Assembly (NCBI GenBank): GCA_017307505.1
Contig: JAFKEE010000018.1
Coordinates: 184,737-248,736 of the forward strand
DNA: 64,000 bases
Origin: Acidobacteriota bacterium
Lineage (GTDB): Bacteria; Acidobacteriota; Terriglobia; Bryobacterales; Bryobacteraceae
Reading direction: 5' to 3'
The translations under genes were made by a program, and so were the position numbers. Each line of letters opens with the position of its first letter. Position 1 is the stretch's first letter. Below the pieces are notes generated by a model that was not told the origin of the DNA, searched no databases, and saw only the letters and a program-made list of their open reading frames with translations. Shown piece by piece: positions 1 to 7,823 of the stretch.

Positions 1-691
1 GATTCACCAGCCGCGCCGTACCTCGGATCGACGGCATCGGCGGGTCGTCCGGATGCGCCGCCAGCCGCACACCCGCCTCCTCGGCCACCGGCACCACCGC
101 CTTCAGGAAATCTTCCAGCCGGCCCCATAGCTGCTCAGTGGTGACCGTCCCGACGGTCCCGGGCCCCGCTTCCGGATCATAGATCATGTTCCAGACCTGC
201 CCGTTCGGAATCGGCCGCTCCGCCGGGCCATCCGGCCCCAGGAACCCCACCGACGGAGCCCCGCCTCGCGCATACGGACCCTCCACATGGCCCCAGACCC
301 CGGCGATACTGAAGTTGTAGCCCATCACCGGGATGCCCGCTTTGCCCATGTTCCGGATGATCGTCTTGATGTCTTCCAGTTGCTGTTGCTTCTTCGGCCC
401 GTCCAACAGGATGTCGTACCAGTGCGAAGGGTCGAAGTTCTCAATGGCCGCCAGTTCCAGACCCTCGGCATGGACCGCTTGCTTCAGCGCGGCTAACTCC
501 TCATAGGTCCACAGCTTCCCGCGATTGTCGCTGACGCCCCAACATGTATCGCTGTCAGTCTCCGGGATCCTCGGGCCATGACTGAAGTAGTCCACCCAGT
601 GCGCCACGATGTGCGTCGCTCCGGCCTGTTTCGCAAACCGGAAATTGTCTGCCGTCAGCATGTGTCGATAGAGCCCGAGTCCCAGTTTCAT
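1..691 (-). CDS. uxuA: Mannonate dehydratase, N-terminal part (truncated by window edge)
   Basis: Mannonate dehydratase converts D-mannonate to 2-keto-3-deoxygluconate in hexuronate breakdown, in the cytoplasm. I translated the reverse strand from the ATG at 691 and it stays open to position 1 (about 230 codons), so the C-terminal part lies outside the window. The start MKLGLGLYRHML and the late blocks WNMIYDPEAG, AAHPDDPP and RGTARL are typical of UxuA, including the conserved HPDDPP metal and substrate region. AGGAA lies about 6 bases upstream of the ATG. It is divergent from the small gene at 757. Family assignment is confident; full length and C-terminal catalytic residues cannot be checked here. 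Confidence 0.9.
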   Translation of the reverse strand, partial: MKLGLGLYRHMLTADNFRFAKQAGATHIVAHWVDYFSHGPRIPETDSDTCWGVSDNRGKLWTYEELAALKQAVHAEGLELAAIENFDPSHWYDILLDGPKKQQQLEDIKTIIRNMGKAGIPVMGYNFSIAGVWGHVEGPYARGGAPSVGFLGPDGPAERPIPNGQVWNMIYDPEAGPGTVGTVTTEQLWGRLEDFLKAVVPVAEEAGVRLAAHPDDPPMPSIRGTARLVN

Positions 692-756
692 AACCGTTCC
701 TTAGTGTATAGCGGCCTCATGTCACACTGGCAATCAGGAAGGGACCGCCCGCGACC

Positions 757-951
757 TTGACGACACCGCCCAATGGTCTGTGCGAAGTCTGCGCATGGGT
801 GCGGCGCATCGAGAACGACCGCGGCGCCGTCTTCCTGCTTTGCCGGCGCGCTCTGACTGACCCCTCTTATCCGAAGTACCCCCGCCTGCCGGTCCTCCGT
901 TGCCTGGGCTACGAACCTGCTCCTCCACCGCCCAGCCCTACAGGGAAGTGA
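757..951 (+). CDS. Small Cys-containing protein of unknown function
   Basis: A 64-residue protein with a TTG start; AGGAAGG lies about 14 bases upstream, which is a long spacing, so the start is uncertain. It has a CxxC pair near the N-terminus (Cys9, Cys12), a later Cys in FLLCRR and another in LRCLGY, followed by a Pro-rich tail. The core SYPKYPRLPVLRCLGYEP looks like conserved protein rather than a random frame, and the four Cys residues would suit a small metal site. It is divergent from uxuA and 52 bases upstream of the DUF192 gene. I recall similar unnamed short proteins in Acidobacteria but cannot name a family. Function is unknown. Confidence 0.55.
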   Translation: MTTPPNGLCEVCAWVRRIENDRGAVFLLCRRALTDPSYPKYPRLPVLRCLGYEPAPPPPSPTGK

Positions 952-1003
952 AGAAAAAGTCGATAAACTCAGTGTTGTCCGCCGGTTCCAGGCACCAGCA
1001 AAA

Positions 1004-1363
1004 ATGAAGATCCGAGTCCACAACCGAACCAAAGACACGCTGGTGGCCGACGCCGCCGACGTAGCCAACTCCAGCGAAACCCGCCGCGAAGGATTGCTGA
1101 AGCGCACCGGCCTCACCCCGGGCGAAGGTCTCTGGATCACCCCTTGCGAGGCGGTTCACTGTTTCTTCATGAAGTTCACCATCGACATCGTCTTCCTGAA
1201 CAAGGCAAAGCAGGTGGTGAAGGTGAGCCCGTCGGTAAAGCCCTGGCGCATCGCGGGTTGTCTGCGAGCCCACTCCGTCCTGGAGCTTCCGGAAGGCCAG
1301 ATCCGCGCCACCGGCACCATGCCAGGCGACCAGCTCGAAATCGAGAAGCTTACCGTCGCCTGA
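1004..1363 (+). CDS. DUF192 family protein
   Basis: A 119-residue protein covering the whole DUF192 fold. Visible family features are the ETRREGLLKR segment near residue 30, the GEGLWITPCEAVHCFFMKF block (DUF192 proteins usually have a W-M-K-N-T-like run here), the FLN turn and the C-terminal PEGQIRATGTMPGD segment. No signal peptide is present, whereas many DUF192 proteins are exported, so this copy is probably cytoplasmic. The biochemical role of the family is not established. The ATG start follows an unremarkable ribosome site. The gene is followed by tRNA-Leu on the same strand and does not look like part of a larger operon. Confidence 0.85.
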   Translation: MKIRVHNRTKDTLVADAADVANSSETRREGLLKRTGLTPGEGLWITPCEAVHCFFMKFTIDIVFLNKAKQVVKVSPSVKPWRIAGCLRAHSVLELPEGQIRATGTMPGDQLEIEKLTVA

Positions 1364-1503
1364 CAGCCTGAAACTCCTTTGCATTCAGGCGCAAGCCGCT
1401 GCAAACGCAGCATCTCTTCCCGGCTTTCTTCGTTTTTCGCCCCGTTGCTGGAGCCGCTCCCGCGCCCAATGCTATATTGGAGGACGGCCCTGCCCACCCT
1501 TCA

Positions 1504-1592
1504 GCCGGAGTGGCGGAACTGGCAGACGCACGGGACTCAAAATCCCGCGACCTTCACTGGTCATGTGGGTTCGACCCCCACCTCCGGCACCA
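1504..1592 (+). tRNA. tRNA-Leu (anticodon CAA)
   Basis: Class II tRNA of 89 bases including an encoded CCA end. The acceptor arm GCCGGAG (1504-1510) pairs with CTCCGGC (1582-1588), followed by discriminator A and CCA. The anticodon stem is CGGGA (1531-1535) with TCCCG (1543-1547) around a seven-base loop; the anticodon at 1538-1540 is CAA, which reads UUG leucine codons. A long variable arm and a T-arm with GGTTCGACCCC follow, as expected for tRNA-Leu. A TATATT box at 1473-1478 could be the -10 element, but I see no good -35 partner. Confidence 0.95.
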
Positions 1593-1625
1593 CCCTCGAT
1601 TCCTGCCCGCCAGTCCCGTTCAGCC

Positions 1626-2114
1626 TCAAAAGTCCAGGTCGAAAGGCTTCAGCAGTTCCGGCTTCGTCAGCGCCCAGTGCGTGTGCACAATCTTCCACTG
1701 GCCGTTCTTCCGCCGGTAGACCTCTGTCGTGTTCCAACGCACCGTCTGCCCCTTGGTGTGACTGGCAAAATTGAAAGTCAGTACCCCCATGTCGCCCGAG
1801 ACCATCACCCTCGGATTGATCATCTCCCACCGGTCGACCTGCACCTTTCCCTGCATCTTGCTGTACAGGGCGCGCAGCGCCGGCAGGCCCACCAGCCGGG
1901 TCTCGAGAAATGGGTCGAAGTAATCCACCTCCGGATCGGATGCCTCCAGGAACCCTTCCAGGTCGCCTTTTGCCCAGCGCTCAAAGGCGGCGCGTTCCAC
2001 CGCCAGGATCGCCTGCGCATCCTTGTCGGCCTGCGTCGCTGGACTCTCTGAACCGCCGCCCTCTCCCGTCTCCGCGCAAAGGAAAAGAAGGGGGAGTACT
2101 GCAAATCTGGTCAT
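1626..2114 (-). CDS. Exported NTF2-like (SnoaL/DUF4440-type) protein
   Basis: A 162-residue protein with an N-terminal hydrophobic stretch (FAVLPLLFLC) that is probably a signal peptide; the Cys at residue 13 is not in a clean lipobox. The mature part is a cone-shaped NTF2-like domain: a helix with AILAVERAAFERWAKGDLEGFLEA, then DPEVDYFDPF, and a C-terminal sheet ending WKIVHTHWAL. Such domains act as small ligand pockets or as catalytic folds; no catalytic set is evident, so the role is unknown. AAGGAGAA lies upstream of the ATG. It is one of three NTF2-like genes in this window (others at 7228 and 38124). Confidence 0.75.
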   Translation of the reverse strand: MTRFAVLPLLFLCAETGEGGGSESPATQADKDAQAILAVERAAFERWAKGDLEGFLEASDPEVDYFDPFLETRLVGLPALRALYSKMQGKVQVDRWEMINPRVMVSGDMGVLTFNFASHTKGQTVRWNTTEVYRRKNGQWKIVHTHWALTKPELLKPFDLDF

Positions 2115-2173
2115 AAAAAGTTCTCCTTACCCGGTGTGACTCTCACTCGCCTGGCAGTGTGACAATCCGCGAA

Positions 2174-3046
2174 TCAAATAGGTGGCTCCAGGGAGACGCT
2201 GGCCAGCGCCCGGCGCACCAGTTCCGGTGGCGGCTCGGAGAACGGTTGATCCTGGTAAAGCGCTGCATACAGCCGGTCCGAGGCCTCAATCAACTCACTC
2301 CCGCGGCTGGAGGCGACCTCGCGCACTTTGCGGAGATGCCCCGTCGCAAACTGCAGACTGTCAGGTTTCAGATAGCCGCGCTCCATGAAGCCGCGGATCT
2401 TCTTTGGGCAGCGGCACGGATTCGACTCGTTGACCAACCCGCATTTCCCGTCCAGGAACGCATAGAGATCCCGCCGGGTCCGTGCCAGGATCTGCCGGAA
2501 ATTGGCCGGTGTGACTCCCGCCACCTCCGCGCCCACGGAATCGCTGACTCCGAAGATCTCGCCGAGCGTGAAGACCAGCCGCTGGCGCCCGTCCAGGCAC
2601 AGCAGCATCGCTGCCGTGCACGACATCTTGGCTTCCTCGATCAGCACCTCCACGGGAACCGGCACGGTCCGCGGATCAGGCAGTTCGCAAAGTCCGGTGC
2701 CATCCAGGTCGCCGGCGAACCAGTCGAACGAATAGGCCGGATCGGACGCGGCCCACTTCCGCTGAAAGCTGAGAATCTGGTTGGTGGCCAACCGGTAGAG
2801 CCACGTGCGAAACTTGCTCTCGCCGTGGAAGGTGTGGAGGCCTCGCAGTAATCGGATCAGAATCTCCTGCGTCGCGTCTTCCGCATTCTCCCGGGTATAC
2901 AGCATCCGAAGCGCGATGTTGTAAATCCAGGGTTGGTGGCGGGTGACCAGTTCCTCCAGCGACTGCCGGTCGCCGGCCTGGGCCCGCGCTACCAGTTCGC
3001 GATCCGTATCCTCCACATAATGATCAGAAAGAGGTCTGGATATCAC
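2174..3046 (-). CDS. ECF-type RNA polymerase sigma factor with Cys-containing C-terminal extension
   Basis: A sigma-70 family factor that directs RNA polymerase to alternative promoters. Region 2 is clear near residues 24-70 (SLEELVTRHQPWIYNIALRM, then NAEDATQEILIRLLRGL), followed by the region 2.3-2.4 block FRTWLYRLATNQILSFQRK. Region 4 spans roughly 140-200, with GRQRLVFTLGEIFGV and NFRQILARTRRDLYAFL. An extension of about 90 residues follows with NPCRCPKKI and no clear anti-sigma gene beside it. The reading frame extends further upstream to a TTG at 3109. I chose the GTG at 3046, which sits inside a 22-base inverted repeat; an alternative GTG lies ten codons downstream. The start is therefore uncertain. 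Target genes are unknown. Confidence 0.8.
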   Translation of the reverse strand: MISRPLSDHYVEDTDRELVARAQAGDRQSLEELVTRHQPWIYNIALRMLYTRENAEDATQEILIRLLRGLHTFHGESKFRTWLYRLATNQILSFQRKWAASDPAYSFDWFAGDLDGTGLCELPDPRTVPVPVEVLIEEAKMSCTAAMLLCLDGRQRLVFTLGEIFGVSDSVGAEVAGVTPANFRQILARTRRDLYAFLDGKCGLVNESNPCRCPKKIRGFMERGYLKPDSLQFATGHLRKVREVASSRGSELIEASDRLYAALYQDQPFSEPPPELVRRALASVSLEPPI

Positions 3047-3056
3047 GTTATCCAGA
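3035..3056. promoter_or_regulatory. Inverted repeat at the sigma-factor start
   Basis: TCTGGATA and TATCCAGA form perfect 8-base arms around a 6-base spacer (TCACGT). The element covers the proposed GTG start of the ECF sigma gene. It could be an operator for an autoregulator, or a hairpin in the 5' end of the mRNA. No matching second copy was seen in the window. Confidence 0.4.
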
Positions 3057-3105
3057 ATGTAGCACGCGCTGTTCGAGCAGGAAACGGTGCTGCCGGATCC
3101 CCCCC

Positions 3106-3148
3106 GCAAAAAGCGGATGGGCAGGATCCCTCGGCGCGGGTCCTGCCC
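3106..3148 (-). terminator. Putative terminator after the secreted protease
   Basis: Read on the minus strand, just past the protease stop at 3167, GGGCAGGA (3141-3148 complement) pairs with TCCTGCCC (3119-3126 complement). The stem has further G-C pairs below the loop, and five T residues follow (complement of 3108-3112). The T run is short and sits in a second small GC hairpin, so this is a plausible but imperfect intrinsic terminator between the protease and sigma genes. Confidence 0.4.
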
Positions 3149-3166
3149 GGTAATGCGATTGACGGG

Positions 3167-5185
3167 CTACTCCCCGTCCGGCGTCAGCGGCAGCAACTTC
3201 GTCGTCGCCTTGGCGCTCCAGCGCGCCCCCGTCGTCGGAGAGAAGCCGCTCAATTCGATAAAACGGTCCGCCTGCGACGGCTGCAGCTTCGCCCGGATCG
3301 TCGCCTGGATCGACCCGTTGGCCGCCAGGTCCGTGGTGCCCAGCAAATCCTTGATGTGATCGGAATACACCACGCCGTCGATCTTCAGCGAACTGATCCG
3401 TACGGCGAAGCCGGCTTTCTCTTCCACCTGCAGCTGGAACTCGAAGTTCGTGCCATCCCGGTCCGGCGTATGCTCCACCACGGGATTGGGCAGTACCGAC
3501 GCGGAAACCACCGGCTTGCGCGATGTCACCGTCACCGTGGCCGCCACCGAAACCGGAGTCACGGGCATCGAACCAGCCGTCACCGGACCCATCGTCACAG
3601 TTGCCGTGGTATTGAACGTCCCTGGGACCGGCAGCGCCGGCGGAGCCGCAAAGAACTCCACTGTCACCGGTTCATCCGCGCTCACCGTGCCAGTCCATAC
3701 CGACGGAGTCAGCCACGCCGCGCCTGTTTTGATCTGGAAGCCGCGCGGTGTCGGCGAATCCGTGGTGATTACCACCGCCTGCCGCGAGGGCTCCTGAGCC
3801 ACTCCGTCCGCCACCGCGAAGCTCAGCTTGGCTTTGCTTGCCTTCAGGGACGGTGCCGGAACCTCCTCCAGAAACTCCCGGATTACCGGGTAGATCAATG
3901 AGAACTTGCCATACGCCGCCGCGCCTGTAATGTCACAGTAGCTGCCGCCATCCGTCGGGACATACCCATAAGACAGGACACCCACCACCTGCTGGCTTTC
4001 ATTCAGCAGCGGGGATCCGGACGAGCCCTGTTGCACCCGGCCGCTTGTCTCGGAAAACTGCAGGAAGTTCTCCAGCGGGAACAACGCCGCGTCCAGGTAC
4101 ATCGCGCCCTTCTGATCGACGTCCCGCGTCCCGAATGCAATTCTCTTCCAGTTGGTCGGAGGCGGACCCGGATGGTGGATCGCCGTCACCTTCGCTCCGA
4201 CAGCCGGATCCGTAGCGCTCCACCCGAGTTGAAATGCGCCCGCCGGCGCCTTCGGCAACTGGATCAGAGTGAAATCCCCGCCGATCGCGGAGTAGCTCGA
4301 CAGCAGTGTTCCGCCGCTGATCTGCGCCGATGCCGCCCGGTCCGGCGCCGGACCCTCACACTTGGAAGTCTGATAGTTCCAATAGGTCACCATCGACCGC
4401 ACTTCCGTCTCCGTGCTCATGCAGTGATTCGCCGTCAGGAACAGCGGCGCGAACGCTGACCGCTTCGTGTTCACCAGTTCGCCCGTGCAGAGGTACACGC
4501 CGCCGTCGTCGGCCACAAAGTCCAGATTCGCCACAGCCTTGGCGGCGTTCGAAAACTCCGAGTAGCACGACACATCCAGCTGGCAGTACATCGGATCATC
4601 ACTGCCCGAGGCCAGCGGCCACTGATGCGACACCCGGTCGATGCGGAACTCCGGCTGGTCGTCCTGTCCGCCCACCCATTCCACCTGCAGTTGAGACCCT
4701 TCCGCCGGTTCCGACCAGAAATCGCCGTCCCCGTACGGGCCTTTTCCCGTATAGGGACCCCCTGCGACGGTTCCATCCCCGCGCCGCAGCCACACCTCAC
4801 CCTGCCCGGCGTCAAAGTTCACGAAATGCACGCGCACCTTCACCGCGCCGGCCGACTCCACCAGCAGACGGCCATCCTGACGGCCGTCGGCCAGCACGGT
4901 CCAGTCCAGCTTCGCCGGATCCAGCCCGTCCACCGCCCGCACCACGCCCGATTGCCGGGCAAACCCGCGCGGCTTCACCGCCTGCTCCTCGGCCGACAGA
5001 ATGTTCAGCCGCAAGGCGCTCCGCTCCGCCGGAGGCGCAGACAAAGCAGCCGGAGCCGTCGCGGCCCGCGCCTGGCGCGATCCGCCGGCTTTCTCAGACA
5101 CCAAGGCGCCCGGCATACTCTGCCCGCAGAGCATCGAAAGCGTTCCGCAGGCAACAGACATCAGGGCAAGATGGAAAACGCGCAT
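3167..5185 (-). CDS. Secreted trypsin-like serine protease (lysyl endopeptidase-like) with C-terminal repeat domains
   Basis: A 672-residue exported endopeptidase. Residues 1-22 form a signal peptide. A propeptide and jelly-roll-like region follows to about residue 195. The chymotrypsin-fold domain spans about 195-440, with the triad visible as His254 in LTANHC, Asp304 in GGDFTLI and Ser389 in QGSSGSP. The order, the CTG and NHC cysteines and the GSSGSP serine loop resemble bacterial lysyl endopeptidases of family S1. From about 445 the protein carries two beta-rich segments (LSFAVADGVAQ...AWLTPS, BACON-like) that probably bind surfaces or substrate. It is followed by a terminator-like hairpin. 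The specificity pocket cannot be assigned from inspection. Confidence 0.85.
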   Translation of the reverse strand: MRVFHLALMSVACGTLSMLCGQSMPGALVSEKAGGSRQARAATAPAALSAPPAERSALRLNILSAEEQAVKPRGFARQSGVVRAVDGLDPAKLDWTVLADGRQDGRLLVESAGAVKVRVHFVNFDAGQGEVWLRRGDGTVAGGPYTGKGPYGDGDFWSEPAEGSQLQVEWVGGQDDQPEFRIDRVSHQWPLASGSDDPMYCQLDVSCYSEFSNAAKAVANLDFVADDGGVYLCTGELVNTKRSAFAPLFLTANHCMSTETEVRSMVTYWNYQTSKCEGPAPDRAASAQISGGTLLSSYSAIGGDFTLIQLPKAPAGAFQLGWSATDPAVGAKVTAIHHPGPPPTNWKRIAFGTRDVDQKGAMYLDAALFPLENFLQFSETSGRVQQGSSGSPLLNESQQVVGVLSYGYVPTDGGSYCDITGAAAYGKFSLIYPVIREFLEEVPAPSLKASKAKLSFAVADGVAQEPSRQAVVITTDSPTPRGFQIKTGAAWLTPSVWTGTVSADEPVTVEFFAAPPALPVPGTFNTTATVTMGPVTAGSMPVTPVSVAATVTVTSRKPVVSASVLPNPVVEHTPDRDGTNFEFQLQVEEKAGFAVRISSLKIDGVVYSDHIKDLLGTTDLAANGSIQATIRAKLQPSQADRFIELSGFSPTTGARWSAKATTKLLPLTPDGE

Positions 5186-5313
5186 GTCTGTCCATCGTCC
5201 AGACTATGTAGGTCCTCCACGGACGCCGACACAATTCCAGGCCGGATCAGGTGTTTGCCTGAGCAGCCAGGGCCGCTCAACCTCAGCGAAAGCGGCCCGG
5301 CGTCACAATTCAG

Positions 5314-5847
5314 TTACTTCACTCGTTTGGCGAGAAACTCGCCCTCCAGCCGCCAGTTCTCGCCGTCGGCCAGCAGAGCCTCGCCCAGCCAGTGAAAGGA
5401 ATCCGCTGTGATCTCTGTAAACCGCCAGCGTGTCACCGTTCCGTCCGACCGGATCCCCATCTGCACCACGTCCCGGCCGCTCCTCCGCCCGATCTGCTCC
5501 TGGAAATGATCGTGCACCGGATTCTTCCACGAGATGCGCCACGCCTGGATCGAAGCATCCCAAACCCGCAGCGTGGTCCCATACATGTTGTTCACCCGGT
5601 CCGCCGAGGCCCGCTCCCCCAAACCGGGCATGATCCACACATCCTGAACAGCCCGGCCTTCCAGCACCCATCCGAAGTGCGCCTCGCCCAAAATGGACAC
5701 GGGCACACCCCGATACCGCACGCACTCCAGGTTCCAACTGCCCACCAGCCACCCGTACGCATCGGCCTCCTCGGGGATCTCAGGCGACCGGCCAGGAGCG
5801 CTCAACAGGCTCAGGAAGTTCTTCCCCAATTCGACTGTCATCGCCAT
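5314..5847 (-). CDS. Uncharacterised protein (DUF1579-like fold suspected)
   Basis: A 177-residue protein without signal peptide or membrane segment. It opens with DAYGWLVGSWNLECVRYRG near residue 28 and continues with alternating short strands (HFGWVLEGRAVQDVWIM, RVWDASIQAWRISWKNP, RWRFTEITADSFHW). This is the pattern of small lipocalin-like beta-barrel families such as DUF1579, but I cannot confirm the family. It starts nine bases after the DinB gene stop on the same strand, so the two are probably co-transcribed. A second in-frame ATG two codons later (5841) is also possible. Function unknown. Confidence 0.7.
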   Translation of the reverse strand: MAMTVELGKNFLSLLSAPGRSPEIPEEADAYGWLVGSWNLECVRYRGVPVSILGEAHFGWVLEGRAVQDVWIMPGLGERASADRVNNMYGTTLRVWDASIQAWRISWKNPVHDHFQEQIGRRSGRDVVQMGIRSDGTVTRWRFTEITADSFHWLGEALLADGENWRLEGEFLAKRVK

Positions 5848-5856
5848 ATGCGCCCC

Positions 5857-6309
5857 CTAGCCCCGCGATGCTGGCGGCACGACTCCGGCCAGCCGAGCGT
5901 ATACCGCCAGTTGCCCGTAGTGCTCGCAGATATGCTCGACGATCCCCTCGGCGTGCGCTGCCTTCTCCGCATCCAGTCCGCCATTCAGCTCACGCAGTGC
6001 CGCCACTGCGTCACTCGTGCTCTCCGTCAGGGCCCGGATCGCCAGCGCCTTCGTCCCGTATTGCGCCTTCGGCAGTTCGTTGGCCGACCCGTCTGCCTTC
6101 TGTCCCCGTACCGTCTCAGCCAGGTAATGATTCCAGAACGCCACATGCCGCAGCACGTCTCCGAAGGTGCGAATCCCTGCGCCGGGCGCAGTCTCGAACC
6201 TGGCTTCCGGATACGCCCGGGCCAGTGCGGCCAGCTTCTCGCCGTTCTCTGCCAGCCGGCTGGTCAACAGCACAGCTACAGCCTGTTTCTCGGTGTTTTT
6301 GACTGTCAT
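5857..6309 (-). CDS. DinB family protein
   Basis: A 150-residue four-helix-bundle protein of the DinB/YfiT type. The conserved first metal-ligand region appears as TFGDVLRHVAFWNHYLAE and the last as EHICEHYGQLAVYARL, each with a His (HVAFWNH, EHYGQ) expected to bind a divalent metal. I chose the ATG at 6309 (MTVKNTEK); the frame continues upstream but would run into the divergent AraC gene. The family includes thiol transferases and many proteins of unknown substrate. It is transcribed away from the AraC-type regulator at 6344 and is a likely target of it, together with the gene at 5314. Confidence 0.8.
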   Translation of the reverse strand: MTVKNTEKQAVAVLLTSRLAENGEKLAALARAYPEARFETAPGAGIRTFGDVLRHVAFWNHYLAETVRGQKADGSANELPKAQYGTKALAIRALTESTSDAVAALRELNGGLDAEKAAHAEGIVEHICEHYGQLAVYARLAGVVPPASRG

Positions 6310-6343
6310 ACTAGTGTTGTAAGGCGGCAGAGGGAGCCGGATC

Positions 6344-7201
6344 TTGGCGAAAATTGCGGTGAAAACCAGTCCCGCCATCACCCCACCCCAGGCACAGGTT
6401 CTCGCCTGTGGCGACGGCTGGTCTGTCTCCGAGGTCGTCTGCAAGCTGGGCCCCCGCGATCGCCCCTTTGAAGAACGGCACTCCTCCGTCTCCATCGCCA
6501 TCGTCGCCGCGGGCAGCTTCCTCTACCGTGCCCACGCCGGCCGCGAATTGCTCACACCCGGCTCCCTCATGCTTGGCAGTGCCGGCGGCAGCTTTGAATG
6601 CAGCCACGAACACGGCACAGGCGACCGCTGTATCTCGTTTTCCTATTCGCCCGACCGCTTCGACCGTCTCGACGCCGATCCGCGATTCCGCTCCCTGCGT
6701 CTGCCGCCAGTCCGCCCGCTCTCCCCGCTCATCGCCCAAGCCTCTGCCAATCTGGCCGGTGCCGCTGGACCCTCCTGGGAAGAGTTGAGCATCGAACTCG
6801 CGGCCCATGCCGTCCAGTTGGACCGCGGCCAGTCCAGCTTGCCCGGCAGCGCAGGCCCGGGCGCCATCGCTCGTGTCGCCCGGGTCCTCCGGACCATTGA
6901 GAACAATCCCGACGCGCCGCATGACCTCACCACCCTGGCCGGCGGCGCACGACTCAGCCCGTTCCACTTCCTCCGGACATTTCAGGAGGTCGCCGGAGTC
7001 ACCCCGCACCAGTTCCTGCTCCGGCAGCGTCTCCGCCGTGCCGCCCTCCGCCTCACCACCGAGCCTGCCAAGGTGGTCGACATCGCCCTAGAGTGCGGCT
7101 TTGGTGATGTCTCGAACTTCAACCGCAACTTCCGGGCGGAATTCGGCATGAGCCCCCGAGCCTGGCGCAGGCAGGGATCCTCAGCCCGGCAGGCCGGCTG
7201 A
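6344..7201 (+). CDS. AraC family transcriptional regulator
   Basis: A 285-residue DNA-binding regulator. The N-terminal part (about 15-100) looks like a small cupin-type sensor (SVSIAIVAAGSFLYRAHAGR, LLTPGSLMLG). The C-terminal 100 residues contain the double helix-turn-helix of AraC/XylS proteins: HDLTTLAGGARLSPFHFLRTFQEVAG for the first and VVDIALECGFGDVSNFNRNFRAEFGMSPRAWR for the second, with the family signature FGDVSNFNRNFR. The start is TTG, supported by AGGGAG eight bases upstream. It is divergent from the DinB gene with only 34 bases between starts, so one control region probably serves both. The effector is unknown. Confidence 0.85.
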   Translation: MAKIAVKTSPAITPPQAQVLACGDGWSVSEVVCKLGPRDRPFEERHSSVSIAIVAAGSFLYRAHAGRELLTPGSLMLGSAGGSFECSHEHGTGDRCISFSYSPDRFDRLDADPRFRSLRLPPVRPLSPLIAQASANLAGAAGPSWEELSIELAAHAVQLDRGQSSLPGSAGPGAIARVARVLRTIENNPDAPHDLTTLAGGARLSPFHFLRTFQEVAGVTPHQFLLRQRLRRAALRLTTEPAKVVDIALECGFGDVSNFNRNFRAEFGMSPRAWRRQGSSARQAG

Positions 7202-7227
7202 ACTTTCAGTCCGCCGCTGGCAGTCTG

Positions 7228-7752
7228 TTACTTCTTCGCCGGTTCCGGCCCTGGCAGAGGCAGATCCGAGTTGTACGTATCCGCCACGGCCTTCCACTGC
7301 CCGTCCGCCTGCTTCTTCCAGACTTCCAGCAGCTTCCCCTGATCCTCAATCGGCTTGCCCTGCGGATCCTTCATGGAGAGTTTGTACGCGCCCACCAGGT
7401 AGACTAACTCCCCTGATTGCGCGGCTTCCACCTTGCTCACTTTCCACGACACCTTCACGCCCGGACCCAGCAGTGAGGCCCACGACGCCCGGATCGCCTT
7501 CTTGTCCGTGGCCAGCGGTGCATTCGGCGGCAGCAGGTACGCGTCCTCCGCGTAGTAGGAAACCGTCCGTTCCAGGTCGTTCGCTTCCGCCGCCTTCGAC
7601 CACTCCTCGTCCAGCGCCTTCACCTGCGCCTCGGCCAAGGCCTTGGCCTCATTGCCCCCCGCCGGTTTTTGACACCCTGCGGTGCCCAGCACGAGGGCTA
7701 GGCTCATACTCGCGGCCGCCAATCGGGGCCTGCTCAGAAACGAACACGTCAT
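7228..7752 (-). CDS. NTF2-like (DUF4440) lipoprotein
   Basis: A 174-residue lipoprotein. The signal peptide ends in a good lipobox, LGTAGC, so Cys27 should be lipidated and the protein anchored in a membrane facing the periplasm. The mature domain is DUF4440/SnoaL-like: KALDEEWSKAAEANDLERTVSYYAEDAYLLPPNAP is a close match to the family's start, followed by DKKAIRASWASLL and a closing sheet WKAVADTYNSD. Members of this group rarely have known substrates. It is convergent with the AraC regulator at 6344 and upstream of nothing obvious. Confidence 0.8.
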   Translation of the reverse strand: MTCSFLSRPRLAAASMSLALVLGTAGCQKPAGGNEAKALAEAQVKALDEEWSKAAEANDLERTVSYYAEDAYLLPPNAPLATDKKAIRASWASLLGPGVKVSWKVSKVEAAQSGELVYLVGAYKLSMKDPQGKPIEDQGKLLEVWKKQADGQWKAVADTYNSDLPLPGPEPAKK

Positions 7753-7823
7753 GGATGGTACCTCCCAGTCTGGCCGTACATCCTACCATGACGTGCTCGC
7801 CCCGAGTAGTTCGCTCGCCGGCC

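Noticed and set aside
3167-5185. Plus-strand frames inside the protease gene
   Set aside because: Pro/Arg-rich shadows of the minus-strand protease, which has a signal peptide and complete catalytic triad.
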